DNA from: JAUIET01 sp039111475
GTDB taxonomy: Bacteria > Pseudomonadota > Gammaproteobacteria > Pseudomonadales > JAUIET01
Length of the DNA stretch: 64,000 bases
Direction of reading: 5' to 3'
Assembly: GCA_039111475.1 (NCBI GenBank)
Contig: JBCCIP010000008.1
Location: 1-64,000, forward strand
In this document: piece after piece, positions 8,953-18,236 of the stretch
How positions within the stretch are numbered: position 1 is the first letter of the stretch
How the letters are laid out: the number at the start of each line of letters is the position of its first letter
The notes under the pieces: generated by a model
The model's database searches: none
The model's input: the letters and a program-made list of their open reading frames with translations, nothing else
Told to the model about the DNA's origin: nothing
Made by a program: the position numbers and the translations under genes

Positions 8953-10052
8953 TGATTTCGCCCTGCTGCTTGAGTAAAGGCGGGACCAATCAATTGACCA
9001 TGCACTGAAAAAAGCAGCGAATGTTCAAGAGGTAAATACACCTGCACTGCTTGATCAAGATCGAAGTGATGAACGCCAGTTAACTGAGCAAGCATGGTCA
9101 CGTTGTTTGCGGCAAGATGCACATGCGTTTCAAAGCCATTGATTTCAGCCAATTCGACGTTCATAGGCAGTGCAAGATCATCAACTGATCGCCTCTGCAT
9201 ACTCAAATTGTGCGCCGGCACAACAAGTAAGTAGTTACCTGGCGGTATATCATGTGCAGATGCATCAGACCAGACAAGTGGTTGCTCAACCTGTCCTAGC
9301 GTGATTGATTCATGGGTTATTGTAATCGGCACGATGTTGCGCGGTGGTTCTGCGCTTAACGCCGCCGCTGTGATGCTGGAGGGCCGCAAATAGACATCGG
9401 CTGATGAGCCCGACTGGATGATTCGACCTTCATGCATCAACAATGTACTACCACCGAGTGCAAGAGCCTCCTGGGGTTCGGTGGTTGCGTAAACTGCGAT
9501 TGTTTGCCGCTGTTTGAGCAATTCTCGAATATCGCCGCGCAGATCCTCACGCAGCTTGTAGTCCAAATTCGCCAAGGGCTCATCAAACAGAATAAGGTCA
9601 GCCTCTTTTACCAGTGCTCTGGCCATGGCTGTTCTCTGCTGCTGCCCACCCGACAATTCCAGCGGATACCGATCCAGCAAGCCGTCTATCTGCAATACCG
9701 TCGCGATTGCGTCAACCCGGCTTGACATTTCTTTTCTGTCCAGCCCAGCTTGCTTCAAAGGTGACGCAATATTGTCGCCCACCGTGAAATGCGGGTAATT
9801 GATGAATTGCTGGTAAACCATGGCGACATTTCGTTGCTGCACGGTGTGTTGAGTGATGTCTTCGCCATTGAATTTAATTCGCCCTGCTGAAGGCTTTTCA
9901 AGGCCTGCGATTACGCGCAACAAACTGGTTTTACCCGCCCGTGTACGCCCAAGCAGCACGTTAAATGAACCACCATGCAATTCAACACTGATGTCTCGAA
10001 GATACAATTCAGAGTCTACCGACAACTGGATGTCATCGAGAATAAGTGTCAC
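8949..10052 (-). CDS. glpS: ABC transporter ATPase with variant H-loop (GlpS-like)
   Basis: 367 residues from a GTG at 10050-10052, chosen because family proteins begin at this point (TLILDDIQLSV) and GAGGG lies 10 bases before it. An ATG at 10139 would add 29 residues with no domain. Walker A is GRTRAGKT (35-42), the signature is a canonical LSGGQ (133-137), and Walker B is ILFDEP with Glu 158. The H-loop histidine is replaced: YATTEP places Thr at 191. It is the first gene of the importer operon; the divergent neighbour starts at 10333. Confidence 0.87.
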   Translation of the reverse strand: MTLILDDIQLSVDSELYLRDISVELHGGSFNVLLGRTRAGKTSLLRVIAGLEKPSAGRIKFNGEDITQHTVQQRNVAMVYQQFINYPHFTVGDNIASPLKQAGLDRKEMSSRVDAIATVLQIDGLLDRYPLELSGGQQQRTAMARALVKEADLILFDEPLANLDYKLREDLRGDIRELLKQRQTIAVYATTEPQEALALGGSTLLMHEGRIIQSGSSADVYLRPSSITAAALSAEPPRNIVPITITHESITLGQVEQPLVWSDASAHDIPPGNYLLVVPAHNLSMQRRSVDDLALPMNVELAEINGFETHVHLAANNVTMLAQLTGVHHFDLDQAVQVYLPLEHSLLFSVHGQLIGPAFTQAAGRNQ

Positions 10053-10332
10053 GCTTTGGAAACCCTCACAGCAATGCACTAGCGTGCCAAAACCTGGCAA
10101 CAAAGCCAAGGTCGAATGCGTGTTATTTTTAGCCATCATCCCTTGCGTGATAACGGTCGGTAAAGAGTAACCGCGGTAATTGCAGAATTGTCAAATAGCC
10201 AAGAGCTGCGAATCTGTGCGGTCCGATGTAAGATAATACGCTTAAGAAAGCTGCTGTTGCACACCGAGCAACCCTAGTAAGCCGCAGTCATCTCAGCAGG
10301 CAAGGTGCGTCAAACTACGTTCAGGAGCATTC

Positions 10333-11301
10333 GTGTCACTAATTAGTCTTGCTCTGTACATTCCGCTACAGATCATTTTTTTCCCAGTAGCACTGCTCGG
10401 TGTTTTGTTAGTAGCTTACCGACAGTTGTTGGTCAGCAAAAGATTGGGAGTTTCGCAAACCGCCATTGAGATAATAAACGCCCGCTGGACCATGCACCTT
10501 TTCGGTATTCGCGCCGACGAAGCAACTGATAAACTAATTCGTGTACTCCCAAACACTTCTATAGATGGGCTTTGGCTCACACTCTTCCCATTGTGGCTAA
10601 AATTCAAGGTGTCTGGAGAGCTGTTTCTTTACCCGCGGCAACCTGAGCCAGGTAAGGAGAACATTGGCGATATCGTGGTTAGCCGCACGAAGTATTTTGA
10701 TCAGATAATAGAGAGCAGTATTGGCAATGTAAATCAATTTATAGTGCTTGGCGCAGGCTATGACGCACGCGCTTATGGCGAATTGAAGACAGCGGGTGTT
10801 ACGATATTCGAACTCGACCACGCAAATATTCAGGCGCACAAGCAAGCAGCACTGAACAATGCCGGTATACAGTCGGATCATGTTCATTTTGTGCCGGTAA
10901 ACTTCAGCACCGAAAGCATTTTCGAAAAATTGGACAAGGCAGGCTTCGATCGAAACAGCCCGACACTGTTCCTTTGGGAAGGTGTGACGCTCTACTTATC
11001 GGAGGCGGACGTACGCAAGACCATGCAAGATGTATGCAACAACGCAGCGAAAGGCAGTGTATTGCTGGCTGATATTTACGCTGACTATGTTGTAAAAATG
11101 GGCAAGACATTCGGAATGAAACAATTACTCGATTACACGAATGAGGGACTGGGTTTTAGTCTGCCGTTTGCAACTCAGCACGAACAGACCTTGACAGAAT
11201 TTATTGAAAGCGAATCCATGTCGGTCGGTGTTGCGCACTTCCTTGGCTACACAAACAAGAAAGGGCCATTTATGAGTGTGGTTGAAATGCGCGTTGAGTA
11301 G
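10333..11301 (+). CDS. SAM-dependent methyltransferase, leucine carboxyl methyltransferase-like
   Basis: 322 residues. The SAM-binding core shows motif I as QFIVLGAGYDARAY (about 136-149), an acidic strand end (FELDHANIQ), and LFLWEGVTLYLSEADV, which is typical of the LCM/PPM-like group. An N-terminal hydrophobic stretch (IPLQIIFFPVALLGVLLVAY) could anchor it to the membrane. The GTG start has CAGGAG 5 bases upstream. It stands alone between divergent and convergent neighbours; the methyl acceptor is unknown. Confidence 0.85.
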   Translation: MSLISLALYIPLQIIFFPVALLGVLLVAYRQLLVSKRLGVSQTAIEIINARWTMHLFGIRADEATDKLIRVLPNTSIDGLWLTLFPLWLKFKVSGELFLYPRQPEPGKENIGDIVVSRTKYFDQIIESSIGNVNQFIVLGAGYDARAYGELKTAGVTIFELDHANIQAHKQAALNNAGIQSDHVHFVPVNFSTESIFEKLDKAGFDRNSPTLFLWEGVTLYLSEADVRKTMQDVCNNAAKGSVLLADIYADYVVKMGKTFGMKQLLDYTNEGLGFSLPFATQHEQTLTEFIESESMSVGVAHFLGYTNKKGPFMSVVEMRVE

Positions 11302-11352
11302 CAGCTTAAGGCTCAGAACCTTTCATCAGCTCAGCGGCTGCACTTTATACAA

Positions 11353-12612
11353 CTAGTAGTGCAGCCTTCGGTGTAACATGAGTAGCAAACTGCCGCAGAT
11401 AAGTGCTACCAGCGACACTATCCAGGTGTTTTCACCGCTGCCAACGATGGGTGACAACAGGTAGGGACCCAGCCCGCCGCCAATAATTATTGATGCACCG
11501 TTATATAAGCCGGCCAAAGTTGCAAATTTTTGCTGAGGAAGAATTCGCTGCAGTAAGGCAAACTCAGAAGCCTGATAAGACGACAGGCAGAATACTGCAA
11601 CAGAAAATAGCACGATCACAGCGACGAGGCCGTTCACCGTCAGTGCAAAGTAAAGTGCGACACACGCCAGTATGGCCGCTGTACCGGTCATCAATGCTCT
11701 CTGGTTGAAACGGTCACCCAAAACCGCCCATGTAACAACGCCTAATAGCGAAAATGCGGTGGGCCCAGCTACCAACCAGGTAATGTCGGCAAATGGAATA
11801 CCCCGCGTGTGCGCAAAATAAGTCGGAAACCAGCTGGTAAGTCCCAGACCGATAAGATTGTTCGCGGCACCACTGAACAAAAGCAACGCAAATCCAGGTA
11901 ATAGGATGAGCTGCTTTAGGCTTAGTTGGTTGTCTTGCTCAGAAGCCTCAAGTAACAAAGCGGCTTCAATGGTTTCGGTTTCCCCCGCACTCACTGTTGG
12001 GTGATCTCGTGGCGTGTCGTGTACAAACCAATAAACCAGCGGCAGGCTAATGAGCAAGCCTATCAGAGCCAATAAATGAAAACCGGCGCGCCATCCATAC
12101 TCCGCCATCAGTGGTACTATAAAAAATGGGGTAAGCAATGCCGCCAAAAAAATGCCCGCCGCCACAATACTGTTCGCCCGGCTTCGCTCACTCGGTGGGA
12201 ACCAAGCTTTGGTGGTTGTCATCATCATCGGAAAATGAACGCCTTCTGACAATCCAAGCAATACCCTGGACAACAGGAACAGCATCATAAACTGGCTGAC
12301 AAACGCGCCCATTGCCGTGAACACTGCCCACAGTACAATAATGACCATCAGACATTTTCGTGTACCCCAGCGTGCAGCCAGCGGCGTCAGAAAAATATTT
12401 GCTAAGCCGTATGCTATATAAAACGCCCCCATTAGCTGAGACCCGTACTGCTGCAATTGCTCCTCCGTCCAACCGTATTCGGCGGCCATCAATGGCATTG
12501 CGTAAGAAATATTCAGCCGGTCAAGGAATGCTACGAACATAGTGACCATGAACACACACGATATTCGCCAGCGTATAGGCAGCGCGGCAATTCTGTTTCT
12601 CATCTCACCCAT
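11353..12612 (-). CDS. MFS transporter, anion:cation symporter-like
   Basis: 419 residues with about 12 transmembrane helices. The first helix carries FLDRLNISYAMPLM, a pattern seen in the anion:cation symporter (organic acid) branch, and the cytoplasmic loop 2-3 has ARWGTRKCLM. The start lies 2 bases after the dehalogenase-like gene stop, so the two form an operon. It may carry the substrate or an acid product of that hydrolase. The substrate cannot be read from sequence. Confidence 0.87.
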   Translation of the reverse strand: MGEMRNRIAALPIRWRISCVFMVTMFVAFLDRLNISYAMPLMAAEYGWTEEQLQQYGSQLMGAFYIAYGLANIFLTPLAARWGTRKCLMVIIVLWAVFTAMGAFVSQFMMLFLLSRVLLGLSEGVHFPMMMTTTKAWFPPSERSRANSIVAAGIFLAALLTPFFIVPLMAEYGWRAGFHLLALIGLLISLPLVYWFVHDTPRDHPTVSAGETETIEAALLLEASEQDNQLSLKQLILLPGFALLLFSGAANNLIGLGLTSWFPTYFAHTRGIPFADITWLVAGPTAFSLLGVVTWAVLGDRFNQRALMTGTAAILACVALYFALTVNGLVAVIVLFSVAVFCLSSYQASEFALLQRILPQQKFATLAGLYNGASIIIGGGLGPYLLSPIVGSGENTWIVSLVALICGSLLLMLHRRLHY

Positions 12613-12614
12613 TA

Positions 12615-13676
12615 TTACTGTTCAATAAAAGTGGCTAATATAGCCGACAATTTTTCAGCACGTGTCCACTGATAAAAATGACCACCGCCAATGTGTGCAG
12701 CACTCTGTGCATTGGGCGCCATCTTCAACACATCGGCTTCTATACCATTGGTAACTGGATCGTCACCTGCAAATACACTGAGAAACGGTTTGGAAGACGT
12801 ATTAAAGAATTCCCTGGCCACTCGCTGCGCTTCCAAAGATTCGTCAGGAATCGAAGGCACGTGACTGGGCATGGCGCGAACACCCATTTTGTAACTCGCA
12901 TCCGGAAAAGGGGCTTCATAGGCTTTCGACAACGCAGAAGAACAAGGCGAATATTTTTCCAATCCAAGCTTCTGGAAAAAGTACTGAACAGCGATCGACA
13001 ATTTTGATCGATCTTCCATTTGAAAGGAATTGAGAATGCCCACAGGAGGGTTTTCCGTATCCCAACAGAATTTTTGCCAGTACATAAACTTCAATGACAT
13101 GTGGGAAACACCTTTGTCCATCTTCCCCACTTCTTTCGCCATTGAAAAAAGGTTGAGTTTGGTATCGCTTGCCCGAAAAGCATTTACCTCATTAATCACA
13201 TCTTGTGGCACATCCGGATTGTAAGGAAGCCCGGTATTGCCCATAGCTACTTTAATGAACCGGTCCGGGTCTTGCGCAATCATTCTAAGTCCAATGAGGC
13301 CTCCCCAATCCTGGCCAAAAAACGTGATACTGGAGTAATCATTTTTTTTCAACCATTGCCCCATCCAATCCACTTGGCGTTGATAACTGTAATCCTCTCG
13401 TGCGGCTGGTTTATCTGACTTGCCGTAACCAGGCAAATCCGGGGCAATCACTCGAACGCCGGCGTTGACCAGGAACGGAATCATTTTGGCGTAGAGATAA
13501 CTCCAGACGGGTTGGCCATGCATGGCCAACAGAATTGGCCCCGCACGTGGGCCTTCATCTATGTGATGTATGCGTAAATCCGAGCCATCATGAGTTTGAA
13601 TGTTGGTGTAATGCGGTTCAAACGGGTAATCGGCGAGGTTCTTAAATCTTGCGTCGGGTGTTCTTAATATTTTCAT
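12615..13676 (-). CDS. Haloalkane dehalogenase-like alpha/beta hydrolase
   Basis: 353 residues. The N-terminus (ILRTPDARFKNLADYPFEPHY) and motifs match haloalkane dehalogenase subfamily I. The nucleophile elbow is GQDWGG with Asp 123 followed by the halide-binding Trp 124. HGQPVWSYLY lies at 53-62, the catalytic acid is in FAGDDPVT (Asp 305/306), and the catalytic His is 333. It is about 40 residues longer than DhlA because the cap region (about 150-255) is expanded. Co-transcribed with an MFS gene. Without assay it could be another hydrolase of the same fold. Confidence 0.83.
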   Translation of the reverse strand: MKILRTPDARFKNLADYPFEPHYTNIQTHDGSDLRIHHIDEGPRAGPILLAMHGQPVWSYLYAKMIPFLVNAGVRVIAPDLPGYGKSDKPAAREDYSYQRQVDWMGQWLKKNDYSSITFFGQDWGGLIGLRMIAQDPDRFIKVAMGNTGLPYNPDVPQDVINEVNAFRASDTKLNLFSMAKEVGKMDKGVSHMSLKFMYWQKFCWDTENPPVGILNSFQMEDRSKLSIAVQYFFQKLGLEKYSPCSSALSKAYEAPFPDASYKMGVRAMPSHVPSIPDESLEAQRVAREFFNTSSKPFLSVFAGDDPVTNGIEADVLKMAPNAQSAAHIGGGHFYQWTRAEKLSAILATFIEQ

Positions 13677-13909
13677 GACTATTGCCTATGGCTTCGCTGT
13701 TGGTTTATTGACATTTTTTTCAAAGTACGGCTATGAGAGTTTTGAAAACCATTTTTCTCATTTTGACATCGATTATGCCATAACTTTCAACTGTCAGTGA
13801 GTCGAAACAACGCATAGATATCCTTTTGCAAGCGGCTGCTTGAAAACATCGAAAATACCAGATTTTTGAGGGATAATTCGACCACAGCAATTCCTACAGA
13901 GTTATAGCT

Positions 13910-14737
13910 ATGCAATCCATCATTGATGAAATGCGCGTACTGCCCGACATTGATGCCGAGCAGGAAGTAACGCGACGCGTCGAATTCATAAAGTCTGAGT
14001 TGAAAGGTGCGCGCCTGAGAGCACTGGTACTGGGCATTAGTGGCGGCATTGATTCATGTACTTTGGGTCGCCTTGCGCAAATAGCAGTGGATCAGTTGAA
14101 CAGTGAGCACGATGACATAAACTACGAGTTTATTGCTGTTCGGCTTCCATACAATGTGCAAAAAGACGAGTTGGATGCACAGGACTCCATCGATTTCATT
14201 AAGCCCAGTCAGGCGCTCTGCGTCAACGTGCAACCGGGAGCAGATGCCATTCACAGGCAAACATGCCAAGCTCTGAAAGAAAATGGATTACTTCCGGATA
14301 GTGATAGCAAACGCGACTTTATTAAAGGCAATGTAAAGGCGCGCACTCGGATGGTCATACAATATGAAATTGCAGGTATGTTGGACGGCTTAGTATTAGG
14401 TACGGATCATTCGGCAGAGAACATAACCGGCTTCTACACCAAGTATGGGGACGGTGCCTGCGATCTCGCACCGCTGTTTGGCCTCAGCAAGCGCCAAGTT
14501 CGGCAGGTGGCTGAGCATTTGGGTGCCCCCGACCATATTGTTCGCAAAGCACCCACGGCCGACCTGGAATCCTTGTCCCCACAGAAAGCCGATGAGCAAG
14601 CGCTGGGCATGAGCTACGATCAGATTGATGATTTTCTTGAAGGAAGGCCAGTAGATCCAGATGTTGCCAAACGTGTGGTGGGTATTTATGGGAAAACCCA
14701 GCACAAGCGAATACCTATACCGACAATTTACGACTGA
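13910..14737 (+). CDS. nadE: Ammonia-dependent NAD+ synthetase
   Basis: 275 residues, the same length as E. coli NadE. It makes the amide of NAD+ from deamido-NAD+, ATP and ammonia in the cytoplasm. The PP-loop pyrophosphatase motif is LGISGGIDSC (42-51). Further conserved blocks are FIAVRLPYNVQ, GNVKARTRM, LGTDHSAENITGFYTKYGDGACD and RKAPTADLE. There is no glutaminase domain, so free ammonia is the donor. It stands alone, upstream of a convergent gene. Confidence 0.96.
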   Translation: MQSIIDEMRVLPDIDAEQEVTRRVEFIKSELKGARLRALVLGISGGIDSCTLGRLAQIAVDQLNSEHDDINYEFIAVRLPYNVQKDELDAQDSIDFIKPSQALCVNVQPGADAIHRQTCQALKENGLLPDSDSKRDFIKGNVKARTRMVIQYEIAGMLDGLVLGTDHSAENITGFYTKYGDGACDLAPLFGLSKRQVRQVAEHLGAPDHIVRKAPTADLESLSPQKADEQALGMSYDQIDDFLEGRPVDPDVAKRVVGIYGKTQHKRIPIPTIYD

Positions 14738-14868
14738 ACTGATGCAAAGACAACCTCATTGCATAACGCGACCAAGTAATTTACCCGCAAACATGTGTGA
14801 TCCTACGCCGGTAAAATTCTGCTTAGCTGTTAAAGCAACCAGCTACGCCTAACAATATAGTTATTGCT

Positions 14869-15570
14869 TTAGAAAGCATCAACAAAACCTTGAATTCGGG
14901 CGGCGTTTGCACCCAGGTCACCCTTGCCCACGCGCGAATTAGACCGAAGATCAACCACGCTCCCATTTTCCGAACCGCGCACACGAATCACCACGTCATC
15001 GATAAAGCCGAACAACGCCGTTTCTTCATAAGCTTCTATGCGCCCATTCACAAGGTCTTTCTCAAGCAAGGTCCAACCCATTTCATTAACCACTTCCAGG
15101 CTTCTATCAAAAGCCGCTTGTTGGCCCAGGCTAGTCTGAATTGATTTTAGCTCAGGAAATGCGTCTCGTTGTTGCTTTGCAATCACCTCTCCTTCGTAAT
15201 CCGTACTGTTCTGACCTTCTGCGCGCGCTGCTTTTCCGGCAACAAACTCAGGCGGATCCACGGTATCTGTTGTGATGTCGTGGATAGGTGGCGCCGATAA
15301 GCCTGGGCCTACAACTAAGGCAATGATGGCAAGAGGCACCAGGCCAATCAGCATCATTTGTACAGCAGAACCTCTGGCGCCACTATTGCCTCGCACAAGG
15401 CCCCAAAGCAATGCTAGCAGGCCAAATACGCCGATCAACACTACCACTAGCAGTGCCAAACCAAAACCGGGGAAAGCGATACCAAAGGGCAACACACCGA
15501 GCTTTTGACCCAACATGGCAATAACGGCAACCACAATGGCGATAATCTGGAGTTTGCTTGTTTTACTCAT
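14869..15570 (-). CDS. DUF1499 domain membrane protein
   Basis: About 233 residues: three hydrophobic helices in the first 100 residues (IIAIVVAVIAMLGQKLG, FGLALLVVVLIGVFGLLALLW, VQMMLIGLVPLAIIALVVG), then a DUF1499 domain (ITTDTVDPPEFV to NSRVGKGDLGANAARI). The ATG at 15568-15570 follows GAAGAGA and is preferred to the one five codons earlier. It lies 66 bases after the nuclease-like gene on the same strand. Function unknown. Confidence 0.83.
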   Translation of the reverse strand: MSKTSKLQIIAIVVAVIAMLGQKLGVLPFGIAFPGFGLALLVVVLIGVFGLLALLWGLVRGNSGARGSAVQMMLIGLVPLAIIALVVGPGLSAPPIHDITTDTVDPPEFVAGKAARAEGQNSTDYEGEVIAKQQRDAFPELKSIQTSLGQQAAFDRSLEVVNEMGWTLLEKDLVNGRIEAYEETALFGFIDDVVIRVRGSENGSVVDLRSNSRVGKGDLGANAARIQGFVDAF

Positions 15571-15636
15571 TATTGTTCTCTTCATTTCAAAGTGCTGGGA
15601 TTATAACGTGTTTAACGCTAATAAAAGAGCAAGCGC

Positions 15637-16743
15637 TCAAAGTGCAGCCAATTTCTGCCGCAGGAATTGATCAGAGGAATCAATGCACAAGGTAAACCAG
15701 ATCGGGAAGTGGTCTGATATCTGGTTTTTGCGCCATGGGTTCTTGTAATAGCGTTTCAGAGCGGCATCATCATTGGCTAAATCCTTCTTACCACCGTACT
15801 GTTTTAACATTGATTGGCGGTAAGTCTTGAAAGAACCGTCTTGATACACAAACTGAAACGGATCAAATACGCCAGCCAGCTCCACGCCTTGTACGTCTTT
15901 CTCTATCTTAAAGTAATCGTTGCGTGTCAGAAAAAAGCGATCATACGCTTCGGTCTTGGACGCGTTGGTGTCCAAACCATCCAAACTGATTATCTGAAAA
16001 AAACCGGAGTCTTCAATCATCTGCACAGTTTCAGCGTCGGTATTATAGAAATTGAAATCACCGACTAAAATCAAGTTTTGCGTCCAGAAGTGTCCGCGCT
16101 TTCGTTTTTCGGCGAAGGCGTCCAACAATAACTTCACTTCGTCCCGACGGTAGGCAAGATCGTCCTTAGAATCACCTGGATGCAAATGCAGGTTGATCAT
16201 AGCAAACGATTTCCAACCCGCCTGAAACCCGGTGATGTAGGGCGTGCGTTTCAACTGCTTCACTTTACGGTCTTTTGTGAGTTCATCCCATAAAGTGATC
16301 TCGCCGGCAAGCCCGGCCAGCTTGACGCGATCACGATTAAATAAATAGGCACCTCGTTCCGCATTCCCATCACGACCGTTGGTCACATCATTGATCACAT
16401 ACGCCCAGCCGTCGCCAAGCAAGCGCATCAAAATATCCAAATCTACGAGCGTGGATTTGATTTCTTGTACGGCAACCAGATCAAACGCCGAGATGGTCTC
16501 AGCGATGTAAAAATACGCTTCGTTCAAGCGCTGTGTGGTGTGGCCAAACTCCTTGATGTTCCAGCTCGCAACCAATAAGTTATTATCGGTTTTTTTAGTC
16601 GCCACTTCGCTCAGACCGGCGCGCAACCGCAATAAGCCTGAGATAGTGCGCCTCTTTTCAGTGACGCCCATTTTTGGGAATACCAACGGGTAGCCACGCT
16701 CTTCGTAATCCGCCGTAGGCCTCAGATCATGATAATTTGGCAT
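15637..16743 (-). CDS. Endonuclease/exonuclease/phosphatase family protein
   Basis: 368 residues. The fold's active-site series is present in order: ASWNIKEF (Asn), VAVQEI (Glu), INLHLHPGD (His), VGDFNFYN (Asp, Asn) and SDHFPIW (Asp-His). These metal-dependent enzymes cut phosphodiester bonds in nucleic acids, phosphoinositides or related substrates. No secretion signal is visible. It begins 3 bases after the AIM24-domain gene, so the two are co-transcribed. The specific substrate is unknown. Confidence 0.88.
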   Translation of the reverse strand: MPNYHDLRPTADYEERGYPLVFPKMGVTEKRRTISGLLRLRAGLSEVATKKTDNNLLVASWNIKEFGHTTQRLNEAYFYIAETISAFDLVAVQEIKSTLVDLDILMRLLGDGWAYVINDVTNGRDGNAERGAYLFNRDRVKLAGLAGEITLWDELTKDRKVKQLKRTPYITGFQAGWKSFAMINLHLHPGDSKDDLAYRRDEVKLLLDAFAEKRKRGHFWTQNLILVGDFNFYNTDAETVQMIEDSGFFQIISLDGLDTNASKTEAYDRFFLTRNDYFKIEKDVQGVELAGVFDPFQFVYQDGSFKTYRQSMLKQYGGKKDLANDDAALKRYYKNPWRKNQISDHFPIWFTLCIDSSDQFLRQKLAAL

Positions 16744-16746
16744 GGT

Positions 16747-17535
16747 CTATTTTCCGTCAAGTAAGCGGCCTATCCCGCCAAGTACTGATCCTTCTCCTTG
16801 ATCAGAACCGCCATGAGAGGGTGCGCTTTCAATGACCCGGTCCGCCAGCCTGGAAAATGGCAGGCTCTGAATCCAAACAGTCCCAGTGCCTCGCACCGTG
16901 GCAAGGAATAACCCTTCCCCGCCAAAGAACATGCTTCTTAAGCCTTTAACGCGTTGCACATCGTAGTCTATACCGGATGTAAACGCGACGAGGCAACCCG
17001 TATCCAGGCGCAGTGTTTCATTAGAGAGTGTACGCTCCACAACCGTACCGCCAGCATGGACGAAAGCCATACCGTCGCCTTGTAGACGTTGCAAGATAAA
17101 GCCTTCACCACCGAAGAAGCCCGCACCCAGCTTACGATTAAATGCGATGTCGATTTTTGTACCTCTGGCCGCACAGAGAAACGCATCTTTTTGACAAGTG
17201 ATCTGACCATCAAATTTGGCAAGATCAAGCGGCAACACTGTGCCTGGAAAGGGTGCGGCAAAGGCAACTCGTTTTTTTCCTGAACCTTGATTGATAAAGT
17301 GCGTCATGAATAGGGACTCACCCATAGCCATTCGCTTACCCGCGTTGAACAGCTTACCCATAAATCCGGAATCGGCTTCCGAGCCGTCACCCATGCGCGC
17401 TTCATACTCAATACCATCCTCCAGATAGTTCATGGCCCCCGCTTCAGCAACAACTGTTTCGCCAGGGTCCAGCTCTACCTCAACCATCTGCATGCTATCG
17501 CCAATTATCTCGAAATCGATTTCATCGCACCGCAT
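16747..17535 (-). CDS. AIM24-domain (TIGR00266 family) protein
   Basis: About 262 residues. A beta-rich AIM24 domain spans most of the protein (GDSMQMVEVELDPGETVVAEAGAM at the start; FFGGEGFILQRLQGDGMAFVHAGG and FFGGEGLFLATVRGTGTVWIQSLPF as internal similar blocks). The end is glycine-rich. The start at 17533-17535 follows AAAGGA. The family is widespread and poorly understood. First gene of an operon with the nuclease-like gene. Confidence 0.87.
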   Translation of the reverse strand: MRCDEIDFEIIGDSMQMVEVELDPGETVVAEAGAMNYLEDGIEYEARMGDGSEADSGFMGKLFNAGKRMAMGESLFMTHFINQGSGKKRVAFAAPFPGTVLPLDLAKFDGQITCQKDAFLCAARGTKIDIAFNRKLGAGFFGGEGFILQRLQGDGMAFVHAGGTVVERTLSNETLRLDTGCLVAFTSGIDYDVQRVKGLRSMFFGGEGLFLATVRGTGTVWIQSLPFSRLADRVIESAPSHGGSDQGEGSVLGGIGRLLDGK

Positions 17536-17674
17536 AAACAATATTCCTTTCGCTAATAATCCGATGCATAGAATACCGCTTCTTTGCCAGTCCTAACAGC
17601 TTTGCAACGACACAAGCCGCTTACAGAGATTTTCCTTGTGCTAGACTCGCAGACAGATCGCTGGAGGCAAAATC

Positions 17675-18142
17675 GTGAACTCAGAATTCCAACAAGCGCT
17701 CAATTTACCGCCGATGGATCAAGTCGGCTTTGTCTTTAAAGACATTGAAGCGGCAATCGAAAAGTACGAACCCTTGTTTGGCCCATTCAAGCGCATGGAC
17801 CCAGGCCCCTATGACTATGTATTTCGCGGCCAGTCCGAGCCTGCGGAGGTAAAACTGGCGTTTGGCAAGAGTGGCGAGATTGAAATTGAGCTTATCGAAT
17901 GGGTTTCGGGCGGCACACCGCATAAGGAATTTATTGACGCGGGTTTTGAGGGTATGCATCACCTGCGTTTTATCGTAGAAGATTTGCAAACGATCATTGA
18001 GCGTGCGAAACCCTTTGGGTACGAACCTATATGGCGTGCAGATTTTGCACCGGGTTTGGCGGTGGCCTACATGGAGCGAGCGGATGACCCCTTGCTTGTC
18101 GAGTTTTTTGAGAATTCGGGTTTAGCTGACTTTAACGGGTGA
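17675..18142 (+). CDS. VOC-family (glyoxalase fold) protein
   Basis: 155 residues with paired beta-alpha-beta modules typical of glyoxalase/epimerase/dioxygenase-fold proteins (MDQVGFVFKDIEAAIEKY; GMHHLRFIVEDLQTII). The MHHLRF histidine and late acidic residue (LLVEFFE) sit at metal-ligand positions of the fold. GTG start with GGAGG 7 bases upstream. The reaction is unknown; methylmalonyl-CoA epimerase-like proteins are the nearest recognisable type. Confidence 0.83.
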   Translation: MNSEFQQALNLPPMDQVGFVFKDIEAAIEKYEPLFGPFKRMDPGPYDYVFRGQSEPAEVKLAFGKSGEIEIELIEWVSGGTPHKEFIDAGFEGMHHLRFIVEDLQTIIERAKPFGYEPIWRADFAPGLAVAYMERADDPLLVEFFENSGLADFNG

Positions 18143-18236
18143 CCAAACCGACGCTGATGCGACGTGGACCGGGAACATCAGCTGCCCAGCGTTGTCACAT
18201 ACGCCATGAAAATATCACTGACCCAGGACCACCACC

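Noticed and set aside
10053..10139. N-terminal extension of the GlpS-like ATPase from the ATG at 10139
   Set aside because: The 29 extra residues match nothing in the family, and a GTG with a ribosome site begins at the normal family position.
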